Source: Costus lasius (taxonomy: Eukaryota > Streptophyta > Magnoliopsida > Zingiberales > Costaceae). Taken from it: a stretch of DNA of 64,000 bases. Made by a program: the position numbers and the translations under genes. Of the stretch, positions 22,001 through 32,904 are shown in pieces (position 1 is the stretch's first letter; each line of letters starts with the position of its first letter). The notes under the pieces are model-generated. The model ran no database searches, was not told where the DNA came from, and saw nothing but the letters and a program-made list of their open reading frames with translations. The stretch is taken from contig CM050451.1 of NCBI GenBank assembly GCA_027563935.2, forward strand, positions 96,871,565 to 96,935,564. Reading direction: 5' to 3'.

Positions 22001-25000
22001 TCCTCAGCATATACGATGCCTTGATGATGTCACAAGAACTGAGAGATGTTCTTATTTACGCCCTGCAAAACCCTCAAAAATTCCAAACGTTCTTCGTGGA
22101 GGCTGATATAAAAGAGGCGCTGAGCACATATGCTACGTCGTCCATTACCTTCAACGACGATGACATGATATTGGGAACGTCGCAACATAATCGACCGCTG
22201 TATGTGACTGGGGACGTGGAAGGAATGAAGATAAGCAGGATCTTAATCGATCCAGGGTCATCAGTTAACCTCATAACCTTGCGGACCTTAAAAAGCCTCT
22301 CTTTAGGTGTCCATAATTTAACAACCGAAAAAGTTATTACCCAAGGATTCAATAAGAACAGCCAGAAGGCTTTAGGCTCTATATGTTTGCCGTTACAGCT
22401 CGACGACTTAAAGACCAAAGTCAAATTCCATGTCATCGACACTGATACCTCATACAAGGCGTTACTCGGGAGGCCTTGGCTGCACGAGAACCACATAGTC
22501 CCCTCTACCTTACACCAATGCCTGAAGTACCTAAGAGAAGGTAGGGAGGAGCGTATCGACGGGGATATCCAACCCTTCTCAGTGCATGAAGTTAAATACG
22601 AAGACGCGCACTATTTTATTGGATCGGCAACACAGCCTGCGAAATCAATACTGCAGAACTCGATCATCTCCAAGCTAAAGAAAACAACTCTGTCAGCATG
22701 TCCCCATTTCGGAAGTGACTCCGAGTCAGAAGCGAGTGATTGCTCAGCCTCTACATGCGACGTGGTTGAAACCCATGAAAAGGAAGGTTGGTCACAAAAA
22801 CTGACGACACGACAAAACATGGCGGAATACGAGATAGGAGTATTGAGAGTTCCTCAAGGCTATCTTAAGGGTTTCGCTCCCCTGAATGCATCGCAAGTCG
22901 TAGAGATGAAGACTTTTATTGTCCCTAGCAAGAGGGAATGCACAAGAGGAAGGTTCTTTGTCCATAAACCAATACACTTCTATCAGTCGGATGAAATTCA
23001 TCACGTCATGACAGACAAAGAGAATGACCCAGAGTCAACGCAACTCATCAAAATCCCCCCATTTGCTTATTACCCTCCGAGCTTAAGAAATCTCGTAGAA
23101 AAGTACGGTTGCTTGAACCCTCGTTTAAAGAGTGAGTTACGCCAATTTGAGAAGTTGTGGAACCCGGGTTCACGAAATATCACGTTACCAAATGGGAAGA
23201 CCTCGAATACCCGCGGTTTAGGGTATACAGAGCCAAATGAAGAAGCTCTTATGTTCCACCCATATAGTTGCAATATGGTGACAATAGGCGAAACATACGA
23301 AATGGAGCAAGAAGGTGAAGAATTCAAAAGGGCACCGAAAGAACTGGAAGATGGGGGGCAGACCACCTGCGATGAGTTGATTGAGATCAATCTTGGGTCA
23401 GAAGAGGATGTCAGGCCCACTTATATAAGTGCACAACTCTCTCAGCATGAAAAGGACCAGCTGGAGGCACTCCTACATGAGTTTAGTGACTGCTTCGCAT
23501 GGACATATAAAGAGATGTCGGGCCTCAGCCCGGAGGTCGCCGTCCATAATTTATCGATCGGCCCTGATGCTACTCCGGTAAAGCAGGCACCAAGAAGAAT
23601 GAGGATAGAACTTGAAGAGCAGATCACCCTTGAGATAAAGAAATTAATCGAGGCGGGCTTTATAAGAGAGGAGAAATACGCAGATTGGATAGCAAGTATC
23701 GTCCCTGTGAAGAAGAAAAATGGGCAAATCCGGATCTGCGTAGACTTCAGAGACTTGAATAACGCATGTCCCAAAGACGATTTTCCACTCCCTGTGACGG
23801 AAGTAATGATCGACTCGGTATCAAACTTTGAAGTGTTTTCATTTATGGACGGGTCATCTGGTTACAATCAAATTAAGATGGCGCCTGAAGACGAGAAGCA
23901 CACCGCGTTTCGCACGCCTATCGGCATCTTTTGTTATACTGTTATGCCGTTTGGGTTAAAGAACGCTGGGGCAACATACCAACGCGCGATGACTAAGATC
24001 TTGGACGATTTAATCCACAAACTCGTCGAGTGCTACGTGGACGATTTGGTGGTTAAATCACAATCTAAAGCAGAGCATTGCCAGGACTTGAGGACCGTGT
24101 TCACTCGGATCCGCAAGTACAACCTCAAAATGAACCCATTCAAATGCGCGTTCGGAGTATCATCTGGGAAATTCCTGGGTTTCGTGGTCAGACACAAAAA
24201 GGTTGAAATTGATCCCGCGAAAATAAGCTCAATCAAGGACATGCCGCCTCCAAAGAATCTTAGGGAGCTTAGATCCTTTCAAGGACGACTGGCTTATATT
24301 AGGAGGTTCATTTCCAATTTATCCGGGCGAATCCATCCCTTTTCCAAACTGACAAAGAAAAATGCTCCGTTCATCTGGGATAGTACGTGCCAAAACGCTT
24401 TCGAAGATATCAAAGAATACCTCTCATGCCCTCCAGTCCTTGGGGCACCTATCACTGGAAAGCCACTCATCTTATATACCACGGTGTTGGAAGCATCCTT
24501 GGGAGCACTGTTGGCTCAGAATAATGACGAGGGAAAGGAGACCGCGTTGTATTACCTTAGCCGAATGTTCGTAGGGGCAGAGCATTCCTATTCGCCAATC
24601 GAAAAACAATGTTTGGCGTTGATATTTGCCATCAAGAAATTAAGACATTATCTCCTTGAATATGAAGTTCGTCTCATATCAAGAGTCGACCCCTTAAGAT
24701 ACCTGATGACAAGGCCTACCCTAACAGGACGATTGGCTAAGTGGGCCGTCCTACTCCAAGAATTCGACATCACATATGTGTCGCAGAAAGCAGTAAAAGG
24801 ACAAATTCTCGCCGATTTCTTAGCGGCTCATCATGTCCCCGATGACTCTCCTCTGAATTATGATTTACCAGACGAGGAAATATTAAATACCGAAATCGAC
24901 TATGGACATTGGGAACTCTACTTCGATGGGGCATCTTCAATTCAACCAGCCATTCCCCCAAATATCCCGAAAGTAAAGTCAGGAATTGGCCTGGTATTCG

Positions 25001-26703
25001 TCACCCCGGAAAAAGGAATATTGCATTACTCCTTAGCCCTCACCGGTCCTTGCACCAACAACGAAGCTGAGTACGAGGCTCTGATTGCCGGACTCGAGCT
25101 TGCGCTGGAGATGAAAATCGAAAGAATGCATGTGTACGGCGACTCCCAGCTCATCGTCAAACAGGTGACGGGTGAATACCAAGTCAAGAAAACGGAACTG
25201 CACAAATATCATACAAAAGCTGTGGAACTCATGGAACAAATACCGTACGTCACTCTGACCTGCATCGCTAGGGCTGCTAATGGTAGAGCGGACGCACTGG
25301 CAATGTTTGCCAAAGAGCTAGCTGGGCCATCCGTTGACCAAGTCAATATCGTGATCAGAGACAGGAAGCTGATCGCACTGGCCGAAGACGATCGCGTCAG
25401 CAAGAAAGAAATAACAGACGCTATGACAGTCTCCCTCACGCAAGAGCATGACTGGAGAGAGCCGTTCGTCAACTATCTCAAAAGCGGTATCCTACCCGAG
25501 GACAAGACTCAAAAAGTACAACTGAAAAAACGGGCCCTTCGGTGTACGTTTGTGAATGACACGCTGTATCGTCGATCGTACGAACAGCTTTGGCTTAGGT
25601 GCATTGCAATGGATGAGGTCGCTCACGTATTACAGGAAGTCCATTCCGGTCTTTGCGGCGCCCACCAATCAGGACCCAAGATGTATCTTAAGATTAAGAG
25701 GTTGGGGTACTACTGGCCAAGCATGGTACGAGACTGCATGAACTGCGCAAAGACTTGCCATTTGTGCCAAGTACATAGAGATTTAATTCATAAGCACCCT
25801 AACCCTCTTCATCCGACGGTTTCGTCGTGGCCGTTCGAAATATGGGGGACAGATATAGTGGGGCCCATAGAACCTCCTTCTTCTCTGGGGCATCGATTTA
25901 TACTCGCGGCAACAGACTACTTCTCCAAATGGGCGGAGGCCATCCCATTAAGGGAAGTCAAGGCCGCCAATGTTGTCAATTTCTTTCGCGGGAACATATT
26001 GAGTCGTTTTGGAACCCCCAGACGGATTATATCCGATAACGGCATGGCCTTCAAAAATGCTTTGATCTACAAATTCGCAGAGCGTCACAAAATTGATTGG
26101 CGATACTCCTCGATATACAATCCAAGAGCGAATGGACTAGCTGAAGCATTCAATAAAACTTTATGCAAGCTGCTCAAGAAGAGCGTTTCAAAGAACAAGA
26201 AAGAGTGGCATCAGAAGCTAGTGGAAGCATTATGGGCTTATCGAACCACGTATCGCACGCCCACACAATCAACGCCTTATTCCCTGGTCTTCGGTGTCGA
26301 AGCCGTGCTTCCGCTCGAGGTCGAAATACCTTCGCTAAGAATGGCAATGCAATGTGACATGACAATGGATGAAAATGCCCAATTACGTCTTGATGAGCTG
26401 GACACACTTGATGAGCAAAGGCTGATCGCACAGCAAAACCTAGAGCTATACCAAGCGCAAATGGCAAGGGCGTATGACAAGTTAGCTAGAGAACGCACCT
26501 TCAAGAAAGGAGATCTTGTCCTGGCAGTAAGGCGGCCCATCATATCCAACAAGGTAGCAAAAGGGAAGTTCAACCCTAATTGGGAAGGACCCTACGTGAT
26601 AGAAAAAGTCTACGAAGGAGGAGCTTACCAATTGATAGATCAAGACGGGGCGCACCCAATGCCACCCATTAACGACCGTTTTTTAAAGAAGTACCATGCT
26701 TAA
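19048..26703 (+). CDS. Gag-Pol polyprotein of the Tat element
   Basis: Single open frame of 2551 residues; the first ATG is at 19048 (the frame is open from 19033 only by a TTG). Rough domains: Gag capsid-like region 430-550 (FEWYYSL); zinc-knuckle-like CPYHRVLGHTIEDC at 682; protease with LIDPGSSVNLI near 1065; reverse transcriptase about 1500-1720 with YVDD at 1663-1666; first RNase H about 1800-1920, whose first catalytic Asp position reads YTTVLEASLG and looks degenerate; second, archaeal-type RNase H about 1950-2095 keeping D (YFDGA), E (NEAEYEAL), D (YGDSQL) and D (GRADALA); integrase about 2180-2440 with an HHCC zinc region (HSGLCGAHQ, CAKTCHLC), Asp in GTDIVGP, Asp in IISDNG and Glu in GLAEAFNKT. 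The dual RNase H defines Tat. No chromodomain and no frameshift were seen. Confidence 0.96.
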   Translation: MAKKLNIFVEDASIIMHGVQFGSISEEDVEFIYLPFIDSQNIKGEGKITPTIKSKTSLENKKTVKKKEELLVAADGGVFDKEEEEASFTVSGGKIHQAIFSSPEKTKKRERQALRKKKARLSRQGRLIPVRRNYSAAKEEAAMTNKFAPLLSVTRNSNLVEGLRLQTHIQAKPHPKPRNITTQKTISQGIYEAYKRAQRNMKRKERRSKISHKETEGHIIHTVRMVEHARETGSNSEEDTLRTMTRNAKSKKLASIIIQEPVQRYELGATPIHQETCEEEEDEDEPAMTPNHDHRDEAIIDLKRQLKKRDNDMSILMAKFEEVTNALAKTQQMLLRQEQPPREQNNAPTVSSLPVPLAQSPAQSNDEAITLTRREVQELVMDQLRQMEGTKIAPRRRRGRPYPAAYDNIPYPKGYIVPHFKMFNGVGNPDQHLAHFVATCGNTGGNDALLLRQFPQSLSGVAFEWYYSLENEVVGTWADMEEAFRMKFASVSDKITIADLADTKRRKDETVLNYITRWRNLSIKCEKPLEQTEAVDLLVRNIDSWMAPFLCGNNISTFQELITQVAKLERTNHQPYINTQNPKFRREEPRRNEPKIAYTNVTNKGKRVEVHNANVPRIERAPTLGENSRGKPLTLEERKNKIYSFKREKTMKIFRDALKNGLQLPEPKRPEESNKSDDPNFCPYHRVLGHTIEDCYIFKDWVEKQYKTGKITLSKQVLNETQTEEVDVIQTRIDPTHVEDQEWNTVMSKKTLRLLQKLQQIPGIVWKDPLSPRYISPRPRPPARERQEKKKKSPQLKNKNKKIVFSTKAQEKSDLKKYIDSLEEYVQEMPKPVKLHHYITEEMWERLLEDDSEDEEYGVESCRMISVIPEPLEENKTDNVRGVTTARMGTCNTINLGSDSEDEILPAYLYEEVPAAKSSKQINESCQMNLRSGKVVVERTIDKEKEKLKGKQIETQEVGDDAVHPIKLSSSEYNILSHLRKVPALLSIYDALMMSQELRDVLIYALQNPQKFQTFFVEADIKEALSTYATSSITFNDDDMILGTSQHNRPLYVTGDVEGMKISRILIDPGSSVNLITLRTLKSLSLGVHNLTTEKVITQGFNKNSQKALGSICLPLQLDDLKTKVKFHVIDTDTSYKALLGRPWLHENHIVPSTLHQCLKYLREGREERIDGDIQPFSVHEVKYEDAHYFIGSATQPAKSILQNSIISKLKKTTLSACPHFGSDSESEASDCSASTCDVVETHEKEGWSQKLTTRQNMAEYEIGVLRVPQGYLKGFAPLNASQVVEMKTFIVPSKRECTRGRFFVHKPIHFYQSDEIHHVMTDKENDPESTQLIKIPPFAYYPPSLRNLVEKYGCLNPRLKSELRQFEKLWNPGSRNITLPNGKTSNTRGLGYTEPNEEALMFHPYSCNMVTIGETYEMEQEGEEFKRAPKELEDGGQTTCDELIEINLGSEEDVRPTYISAQLSQHEKDQLEALLHEFSDCFAWTYKEMSGLSPEVAVHNLSIGPDATPVKQAPRRMRIELEEQITLEIKKLIEAGFIREEKYADWIASIVPVKKKNGQIRICVDFRDLNNACPKDDFPLPVTEVMIDSVSNFEVFSFMDGSSGYNQIKMAPEDEKHTAFRTPIGIFCYTVMPFGLKNAGATYQRAMTKILDDLIHKLVECYVDDLVVKSQSKAEHCQDLRTVFTRIRKYNLKMNPFKCAFGVSSGKFLGFVVRHKKVEIDPAKISSIKDMPPPKNLRELRSFQGRLAYIRRFISNLSGRIHPFSKLTKKNAPFIWDSTCQNAFEDIKEYLSCPPVLGAPITGKPLILYTTVLEASLGALLAQNNDEGKETALYYLSRMFVGAEHSYSPIEKQCLALIFAIKKLRHYLLEYEVRLISRVDPLRYLMTRPTLTGRLAKWAVLLQEFDITYVSQKAVKGQILADFLAAHHVPDDSPLNYDLPDEEILNTEIDYGHWELYFDGASSIQPAIPPNIPKVKSGIGLVFVTPEKGILHYSLALTGPCTNNEAEYEALIAGLELALEMKIERMHVYGDSQLIVKQVTGEYQVKKTELHKYHTKAVELMEQIPYVTLTCIARAANGRADALAMFAKELAGPSVDQVNIVIRDRKLIALAEDDRVSKKEITDAMTVSLTQEHDWREPFVNYLKSGILPEDKTQKVQLKKRALRCTFVNDTLYRRSYEQLWLRCIAMDEVAHVLQEVHSGLCGAHQSGPKMYLKIKRLGYYWPSMVRDCMNCAKTCHLCQVHRDLIHKHPNPLHPTVSSWPFEIWGTDIVGPIEPPSSLGHRFILAATDYFSKWAEAIPLREVKAANVVNFFRGNILSRFGTPRRIISDNGMAFKNALIYKFAERHKIDWRYSSIYNPRANGLAEAFNKTLCKLLKKSVSKNKKEWHQKLVEALWAYRTTYRTPTQSTPYSLVFGVEAVLPLEVEIPSLRMAMQCDMTMDENAQLRLDELDTLDEQRLIAQQNLELYQAQMARAYDKLARERTFKKGDLVLAVRRPIISNKVAKGKFNPNWEGPYVIEKVYEGGAYQLIDQDGAHPMPPINDRFLKKYHA

Positions 26704-26817
26704 AATGTGAATCTGATCCTGACCAAGCGACACTAGGCTCGAGAATATCAAAGCCGTTGCCGGCTGACTGTTTGCTAGACCTGTGTAAGTTCCTCATATG
26801 AGCATTCACCAGGTTAT

Positions 26818-26840
26818 AAAAAAAAAAAAAAAAAAAAAAA
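26818..26840 (+). repeat. Run of 23 A
   Basis: A pure A tract ends the post-pol sequence; the captured dehydrogenase-like sequence starts at once after it. It could be the remains of a polyadenylated RNA joined during reverse transcription, or simple slippage. Confidence 0.8.
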
Positions 26841-26841
26841 C

Positions 26842-27000
26842 TGGCGAGCCGTGCTGTTGCCGCGCTTAGACGGCCCCGAAGTCCTCAAGGTGCGCCCAGA
26901 CGTCAGCATCCCCAATCTGAAGCCTCGCAACGTGCTTGTCCGTGCCCGTGCCGTTTCAATCAATCCCTTGGACCTACGGGTCCGATCTGACTGCTGCTAG
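26842..27000 (+). pseudogene. Captured medium-chain dehydrogenase (RTN4IP1-like) N-terminal fragment
   Basis: About 45 codons read [36 protein letters not shown] and then a stop. This is the GroES-like N-terminal part of zinc-type alcohol dehydrogenase/quinone oxidoreductases, most like the plant RTN4IP1-type mitochondrial group. The catalytic domain is absent. The next captured fragment abuts directly, so two genes are joined without a gap. Confidence 0.7.
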
Positions 27001-28388
27001 CTACCATGCTATTGCAATAGCTCTCTCGACGATGGAAGCCTATACACTCAGTGTGCAACATGAACAAACTACATTGCAAATACTTCAAGCCAAACCTGGA
27101 TCAGAGGATCTTTGCACTTAGGATGCTGCTTCTTGGCTTGAATATTTTGAATCAAAAGCTTTAGAACAACAAGAAGCTGCTCGTAGAGGTATCCCCAAGC
27201 CTGATGCATCAATTGCCAGCAAAGGTCATCTGAGCGTTCCAGACCTCCTTGACTGCATAAACCCTGATCAAGATTCAAAAGAAAGAGAAAGTAGGAGAAA
27301 GCCACGGCATTCAAGGAGCAGTAGATTTAGCCGTGAGCAATCCATTATAGACGTATAAGCGGCTCAGGATGATGAACAATTATCAAGAACTAATACTATC
27401 AAAGAACTGAATCAGGTGAAAGAGTTTGATGAAAACCCTTCAGGGGAACCAAAAGAACACAATGGTCGAGTCCTTGATGAGATCACACAAGATGATGTAG
27501 CATCTCCTATTGAGTCTTGTGGTGAAGGTTGGCAAGACGCAACCTCAAAAGGTCGTTCTGGACACTCAAGAAGAAATTCGCGCCCAACAAAGCTAGATAG
27601 CTTTAAAATAAAAGTAATCAACTCACCGCAATCAAGTTCTCCAAGCACTTGTTCCAAGAGAAGCTTACCACAAGCACCAAAACTAGCGCTCAGAATTTCT
27701 CCTCCTGAATCTTCTTTTACGGGGAAAGCTAGAACAACTGGAAATATGAGCAGTAGAGAAGATGCAAGTAAACTACATGTCAAGAGTCCTGACACAAATA
27801 TTACAACAGAACAAATTGCAAAAGCCTCAGGTTCTGGTAGGCTTGCCATGGTTGCTTCGAAGTTGATATCTTACAAAGAAGTAGCAATCTCACCTCCTGG
27901 AACAATTTTGAAGACAACACTGGACAGAGAAGAAAAAAAGGGAGACTGATGATTCAGAGGAAACACCCAATCCTCTAGAGAGGTCAGAAGAGGTCAAGAA
28001 ACAAGAGTATACTTCACATGCAGAAACATCGAGTAATGATAGCGACAAGGAAGCCAATTCCAGCGACTTGGGCACATCAAATTTAATTAAGAAAAAGGAT
28101 ACTAATATAATACAGGATCTAGCATCTAAGATTGCCAGAACTAGTGGAAGCAAACTATCAGCTTCAGCTCCTCCCTTCAATCCAGGATCATTGTTGTCTA
28201 CGTCTCATCCATACAACTTAATAGGTACAAGAGGATTATATGACATAAGAGTTCCTCATCAAACAATACCTCAACCATTGGAGGTTCCCTCAACACAATC
28301 CATAAATTCTAGAGTACCATGTGGTCCAAGATCAACATTGTACTATAGAAGAGATACACCAATGAGTATAAGACATCCCAAATATTAA
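27001..28388 (+). pseudogene. Captured REC/TSS-like (CLU-related TPR protein) C-terminal fragment
   Basis: The frame contains [48 protein letters not shown], then after a long Ser-rich stretch VASKLISYKEVAISPPGT and KLSASAPPFNPGSLLS, in the order of plant REC1/TSS proteins (clustered-mitochondria-related TPR proteins affecting chloroplast compartment size or growth). In-frame stops are at 27119 (TAG where Gln is expected) and 27357 (TAA); a one-base shift occurs in an A run near 27935. The end is a stop at 28386. Probably derived from spliced RNA because no introns are apparent. Host function cannot be retained. Confidence 0.8.
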
Positions 28389-28481
28389 AGTCCGAACACA
28401 TGATACAGGAAGGGATACATCAAAAATACAGAGACACCCCAAAAAAAAATATATCCAAGCGCATAGTACAAAAGAAACACA

Positions 28482-31400
28482 TCAAAATTCCTTGATTATA
28501 TTCTGGAGAGCGTGCCTTCGTTCTTTAATGACAGAAGCAAGTCTGCTGCGCTCAACTTCCTTCATCTCGCGCTGAGTCTCTAATGAAGCCTGGTGGACTT
28601 CAGTTGCATCAATCAGCTCTGAGTTCTGTGCTTTGGCGGTTTCAATATTCTCCAAATTGTCGTCACAATCCTGCATGTCAGAAATTGCCGCACGTCTTTC
28701 CGATAGGAGCCTCTCCCTTTCTTCGTCAATTTGTTCTAGGCGCGCGTCGATCCGCCTCACTTTGGCCCTGGCTGAATCACAAGACATCATTATAGCGTTC
28801 TTCTCAATAATCAAACTACTTTGAAGGGACCATAAATCCTCTAGAACGGTTGCCTCTTTGCTGATCTGGGAATCAAGAGTGGCAGTATCCAAACTGATCA
28901 ACGAGTCCTGCTCGACCTCAAGTTGCTTCAAGATTTCTATTATCTCCCGACTCAGTCTTTCCCAAGTAGCCTCCAGAGCTTTGAAACTGGCCAAGGTTTG
29001 CGAAATGCTATATGAGGAAGCCAAAAACTCTTCTACTGTGGGAAGTAAATCCTCGTCACGAAGTGTGCCAAGGTAGTCGGAAATAAGGAAACGGGCTGCT
29101 CTCTCCTGCGATCGCCGGACTATATCTGAAACCTGAGAGGTAGACGGCCCAGGAGGTGGCGGCATAGTGGTCTCCCGAACCCCGCTCACAGCCCCTAAAA
29201 TGACAACATAAAGCCGACTATTAAAGAAAATAGCGGTACATAGCTGTTGTATGATAAACCATGCAGACACGATGAGTTTACCTTTGCCGGAGGATCCATC
29301 ACGTTGGAATCCACCATCACCGAAAGAGTGATCATCCTCAACACTTGCCTCCCTCATACCTACCACCAACAAAGCGGGAATGACAAAGTGATCCAGTAAT
29401 ACTAAGTTCAGCCATCCAGTACACGGTATAAACTCAATTGTCATTACAGAAAGAAATGACTCGCAATCAAGTGCATCAGACTACATATTAGCAGAAAAAA
29501 TAGGGAAAACATACCTTCATTGTGCACATTCGCCACCCCTGCAACAACCAACTTGACGCAAGGTACCAGACCGGTTGAAGACCCTCCTGCCATCATAACA
29601 AATCGTGTATAGTCAAGAAGAGACAAAGACCATGCGCGGCTAAAGAGGCAATATTGACAATGAAAACTGATTGGAAAACAAAGCTATAACAAGTCACAAG
29701 TATAGAAGATGAAATTCTTCTCCCACTTTCATGGTAATACAATGTAGCTTAGAAATAAAATGACGGGTGACGGAAATTACCGTCCTCCGCGGCCCCCTCA
29801 TTCCCTGCGACGGCATCCATACCCTCCGACACGGGCACTAAAAATGTCACAAAATGGTAACAATAATAAGAACAAAGTCCTGCTAAGCGACACAGTCACT
29901 AGGATATATGGAAAGGGACTCATGTCCCTGCTGTTTTCTTGAAACATTCTGCCAGTACGAGAAGGAATAAGAAATTACCATTATACGACGAAGATACCCC
30001 TTCTGCCTCGATCCTCAACGTACTCGGCACATGCTTTAGACCTACAAGCAAATTTGACACTAATCAAACGTGAAATCGTCGTTGGAAGCGCTATTCAAAA
30101 GATTTATCATATGTAACTCAAACTACAGCATCAAGATGGTGAAAATGATAAATAGAAGGATATAATTCGAGGACTTTAGGCCTTACTCGTCTCTGAGTTG
30201 ATCAAGGAATTCCTCGCACTTGCGCCGATATCAGCTTCCCTCGTCGATTCCACCGGCACGTGAACAACTGCACCAAGATCAGGTTGCAAGTCAAACGTAA
30301 GAAATTCTGCAGTCTACATAACCTAGACAAGTCATACTTCCTTTCAAAGCCCCAATCACATCGTCAGACGAGTCGCTCGGATAATGTTTTAACAGTTCGG
30401 CGACATCAATATCATCCATGTCCGCCGCATCATCAGGGGGGTGAGCGTGTACTTGCTCAGCAATTTTGGTGGCAGGCCGAATCTCTAAAGAACACAGAAC
30501 ATGTCAGAAATAATCACATGAGTCAAAGATGATCGCATATATCAGAGATAATTGCCGTGTCAAACAAATAAGTGCATAAAAGAGAAGTACACGGAATGTC
30601 CGATAAAGAAAATAGCACCTGTGGTGGTCAACTCGTCCTTGCTCGCTCGCCGCGGAGTTGCATCCTCGCCCGAACGCCCTTCAACGCTAAGAGCAGAATC
30701 TGATCCTCGTACATGACCTATACCCTGCACCCCAAGTAAAAAATGTCAAATCAACGATACCGCATACCAAAAAAAAAAGGGGAAAAGGTAGATGTTACCT
30801 TAGATAAGCTAGGCGATGCCGCCCCTAGGCCCGAGATCTTTGGCCGCTTGAGGGATGAAGACTGAGAGAGGTCAAACTCAAAGCCGTATGACGATCGACT
30901 AGTTGTCCTCTTCAAAAATTTTCGCGGATGGGACTTCTCAGTGAAACCAAATGTGTCCTTGATGTCATAACTAAAAAGCGCCTTCAAGTGCATGGAGTGC
31001 CATCTCAGGTACCCGTAACTGCACCTAGGAACCCGGCCACGAGCCGGGATGGCAAATGACGAATGAGTCCCACGCCGGAGCAGCAAATACCAACAGGAGG
31101 CCATCGTCGCGAGGTCGCCTGACAATCTCCCATAATCCAGGACACTTTGAGGGATAGCCTGATCAAAGCCGAATTGGCGAGCGCATCTATGAGGATTGTA
31201 CATTTCTAAAGATGCAAGATTTCCACTCCTGAAGGGTAGCCAGCCTACCCGAATGCTCACAAGGAATTCGGTAGCAAGCCACCCATCCTCGGTCAATACG
31301 TCAACGGGGTTATCCTGAACATCAGCCTGCTCGCCTAGACATCCTGCTTTGTTTGGAAATATGACCCGATGATGCCCAAAGACCTTGTCCTTGCGAAAAA

Positions 31401-32745
31401 GTAAACGTGCCTCAAGATCTCTAAAGCGAACCGGATGAGCCCCAGCAATGCATACCATGAGGGGTAACTTACGCTTCATAGCCTCAGAAGCGGCAGTGGT
31501 GTGTAGCCCTTGAAACTGTAGATTGAACCATCCGAATAGATAATGAAGGGGAATCAGCGTGTCTCGTGAGCCCGGGAAATCAGCGGTGCACGCCTCTCTC
31601 AAAGACCGAAATAAATTCGACAACGCCGCTGGGGCCAAGGAAAGGCGAACCCCTCGCGCCAGTCTATCAGCCATAATAAAAACCTCCGGCCTAATGCGAT
31701 TCGGATACTTGTAGGGAATGGCAAAGTAGCATAGCCAGCAAGCTAAAAAGGCCGTAAGGAAGGTAACTCGGTCCATTTCCTTCGCCGCGATAGGAGGTCG
31801 ATGGGGCGTATCATAGTCTTGCACTAGAGTGTTTTCTGAACTGACACCAAAGGGGTCACGCGGCGAAGGGAAGCCGGTCTCGTACGCGGTGCCCAAGTCG
31901 ACAAAATGTAAAATCCACTGAGTAATAGAAACGGCCCCAGAATACCGATGAAATAACTCATAGAAGTGGTGGAACACGGCCCTGAGAGAGGGAGAACATC
32001 GGAACTCGCCGTGGGCAGTCTCACCAAAGAGTGCCTTTTCATCCGGCACATGCTCATCATATCGGGCACCTAATATGGGGAGCCCGCAAACATATCTCAT
32101 GTCCCAGAGGCTCGGGACAATCTCCTCTTCAGAAAGATAGCATGTATTGGTGGCCGGACTCCAATGCTCTAGGATGCTCTTTAACAAAGTGACGTCATAC
32201 TCATAGTTAAATAATGACAACATGATGGCTTCATGAACCCCGGCCTTCTTAAGAATCTTCCTCTCACTTCGCAAGATGTACCGAGCCCACTCCGTGTAGC
32301 CGGGATGGTGCGCGACGCTACCACAAATGTTAAATCGTGAGGCCCACCTCGGTACGCGCCCAGAAGCCATCTCCAAACCTAAAAAGAAGTTCGACTCTTG
32401 GCTAGATGTTCTGGTGTGGGGCTCAAGGCATAAGCATAAGTCGGGGCCATGATCGAAGATACGAGATTTATTCATCATTCCGATTACACTACGCTCTAAA
32501 GGTGTCCAATTTCCACTCTCAAAATGGGGGTGAGGTTTGCACTCCGTCGGCAATAAGGGCATGGACGAGTGACGGGTTATCTTATTATGAAACACGTCCC
32601 TGCCCTCCAACATCACGTCGCGCCACTCATGCCATATCCCCCGGAAGTGGCCGAGGGAATCATACTTCTTAATATATTCCATAATCGCCTCGTCATTGGG
32701 CTCGTCCAGCGGCATGGAAGCGCGACGGGACCACAGGAAACCCAT
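28482..32745 (-). CDS. Antisense nine-exon gene: plant mobile domain plus coiled-coil protein
   Basis: On the strand opposite to gag-pol, nine exons can be placed with GT...AG introns: 32745-30799, 30724-30619, 30484-30338, 30267-30187, 30041-29979, 29837-29781, 29586-29515, 29359-29282 and 29194-28482. Every junction keeps the frame; total 3264 bases, about 1087 residues. Exon 1 encodes a plant mobile domain (aminotransferase-like, PMD/MAIL type), with blocks such as SLWDMRYVCGLPILG and LACWLCYFAIPYKYPNRI; exons 2-8 are acidic and Ser-rich; exon 9 is a long Glu/Leu/Arg coiled coil with a PPPPG start. An antisense ORF between pol and the 3' LTR is known in Tat/Retand elements. The start at 32745 is the first ATG well inside the element (the frame is open to 32949, into the LTR). 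Splicing is inferred, not shown. Confidence 0.82.
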
Positions 32746-32889
32746 GAACGATATAGAAAGGATAAAGACAGAATGAGAAAGCCGGAAGACCGAGTCAACA
32801 CCTAGACCAATAACAAGAATAGTTAGACAACATTTAAAATATTCTGTCTTCCCAACGGATGTGTACACGCCTGTGCTTGTACAAACCCG

Positions 32890-32904
32890 TCGGGAGGGGC
32901 AATT
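32890..32904 (+). other. Polypurine tract of the Tat element
   Basis: 'tcgggaggggcaatt' directly precedes the 3' LTR start at 32905. The purine-rich gggagggg is the expected primer for plus-strand DNA synthesis. Confidence 0.8.
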
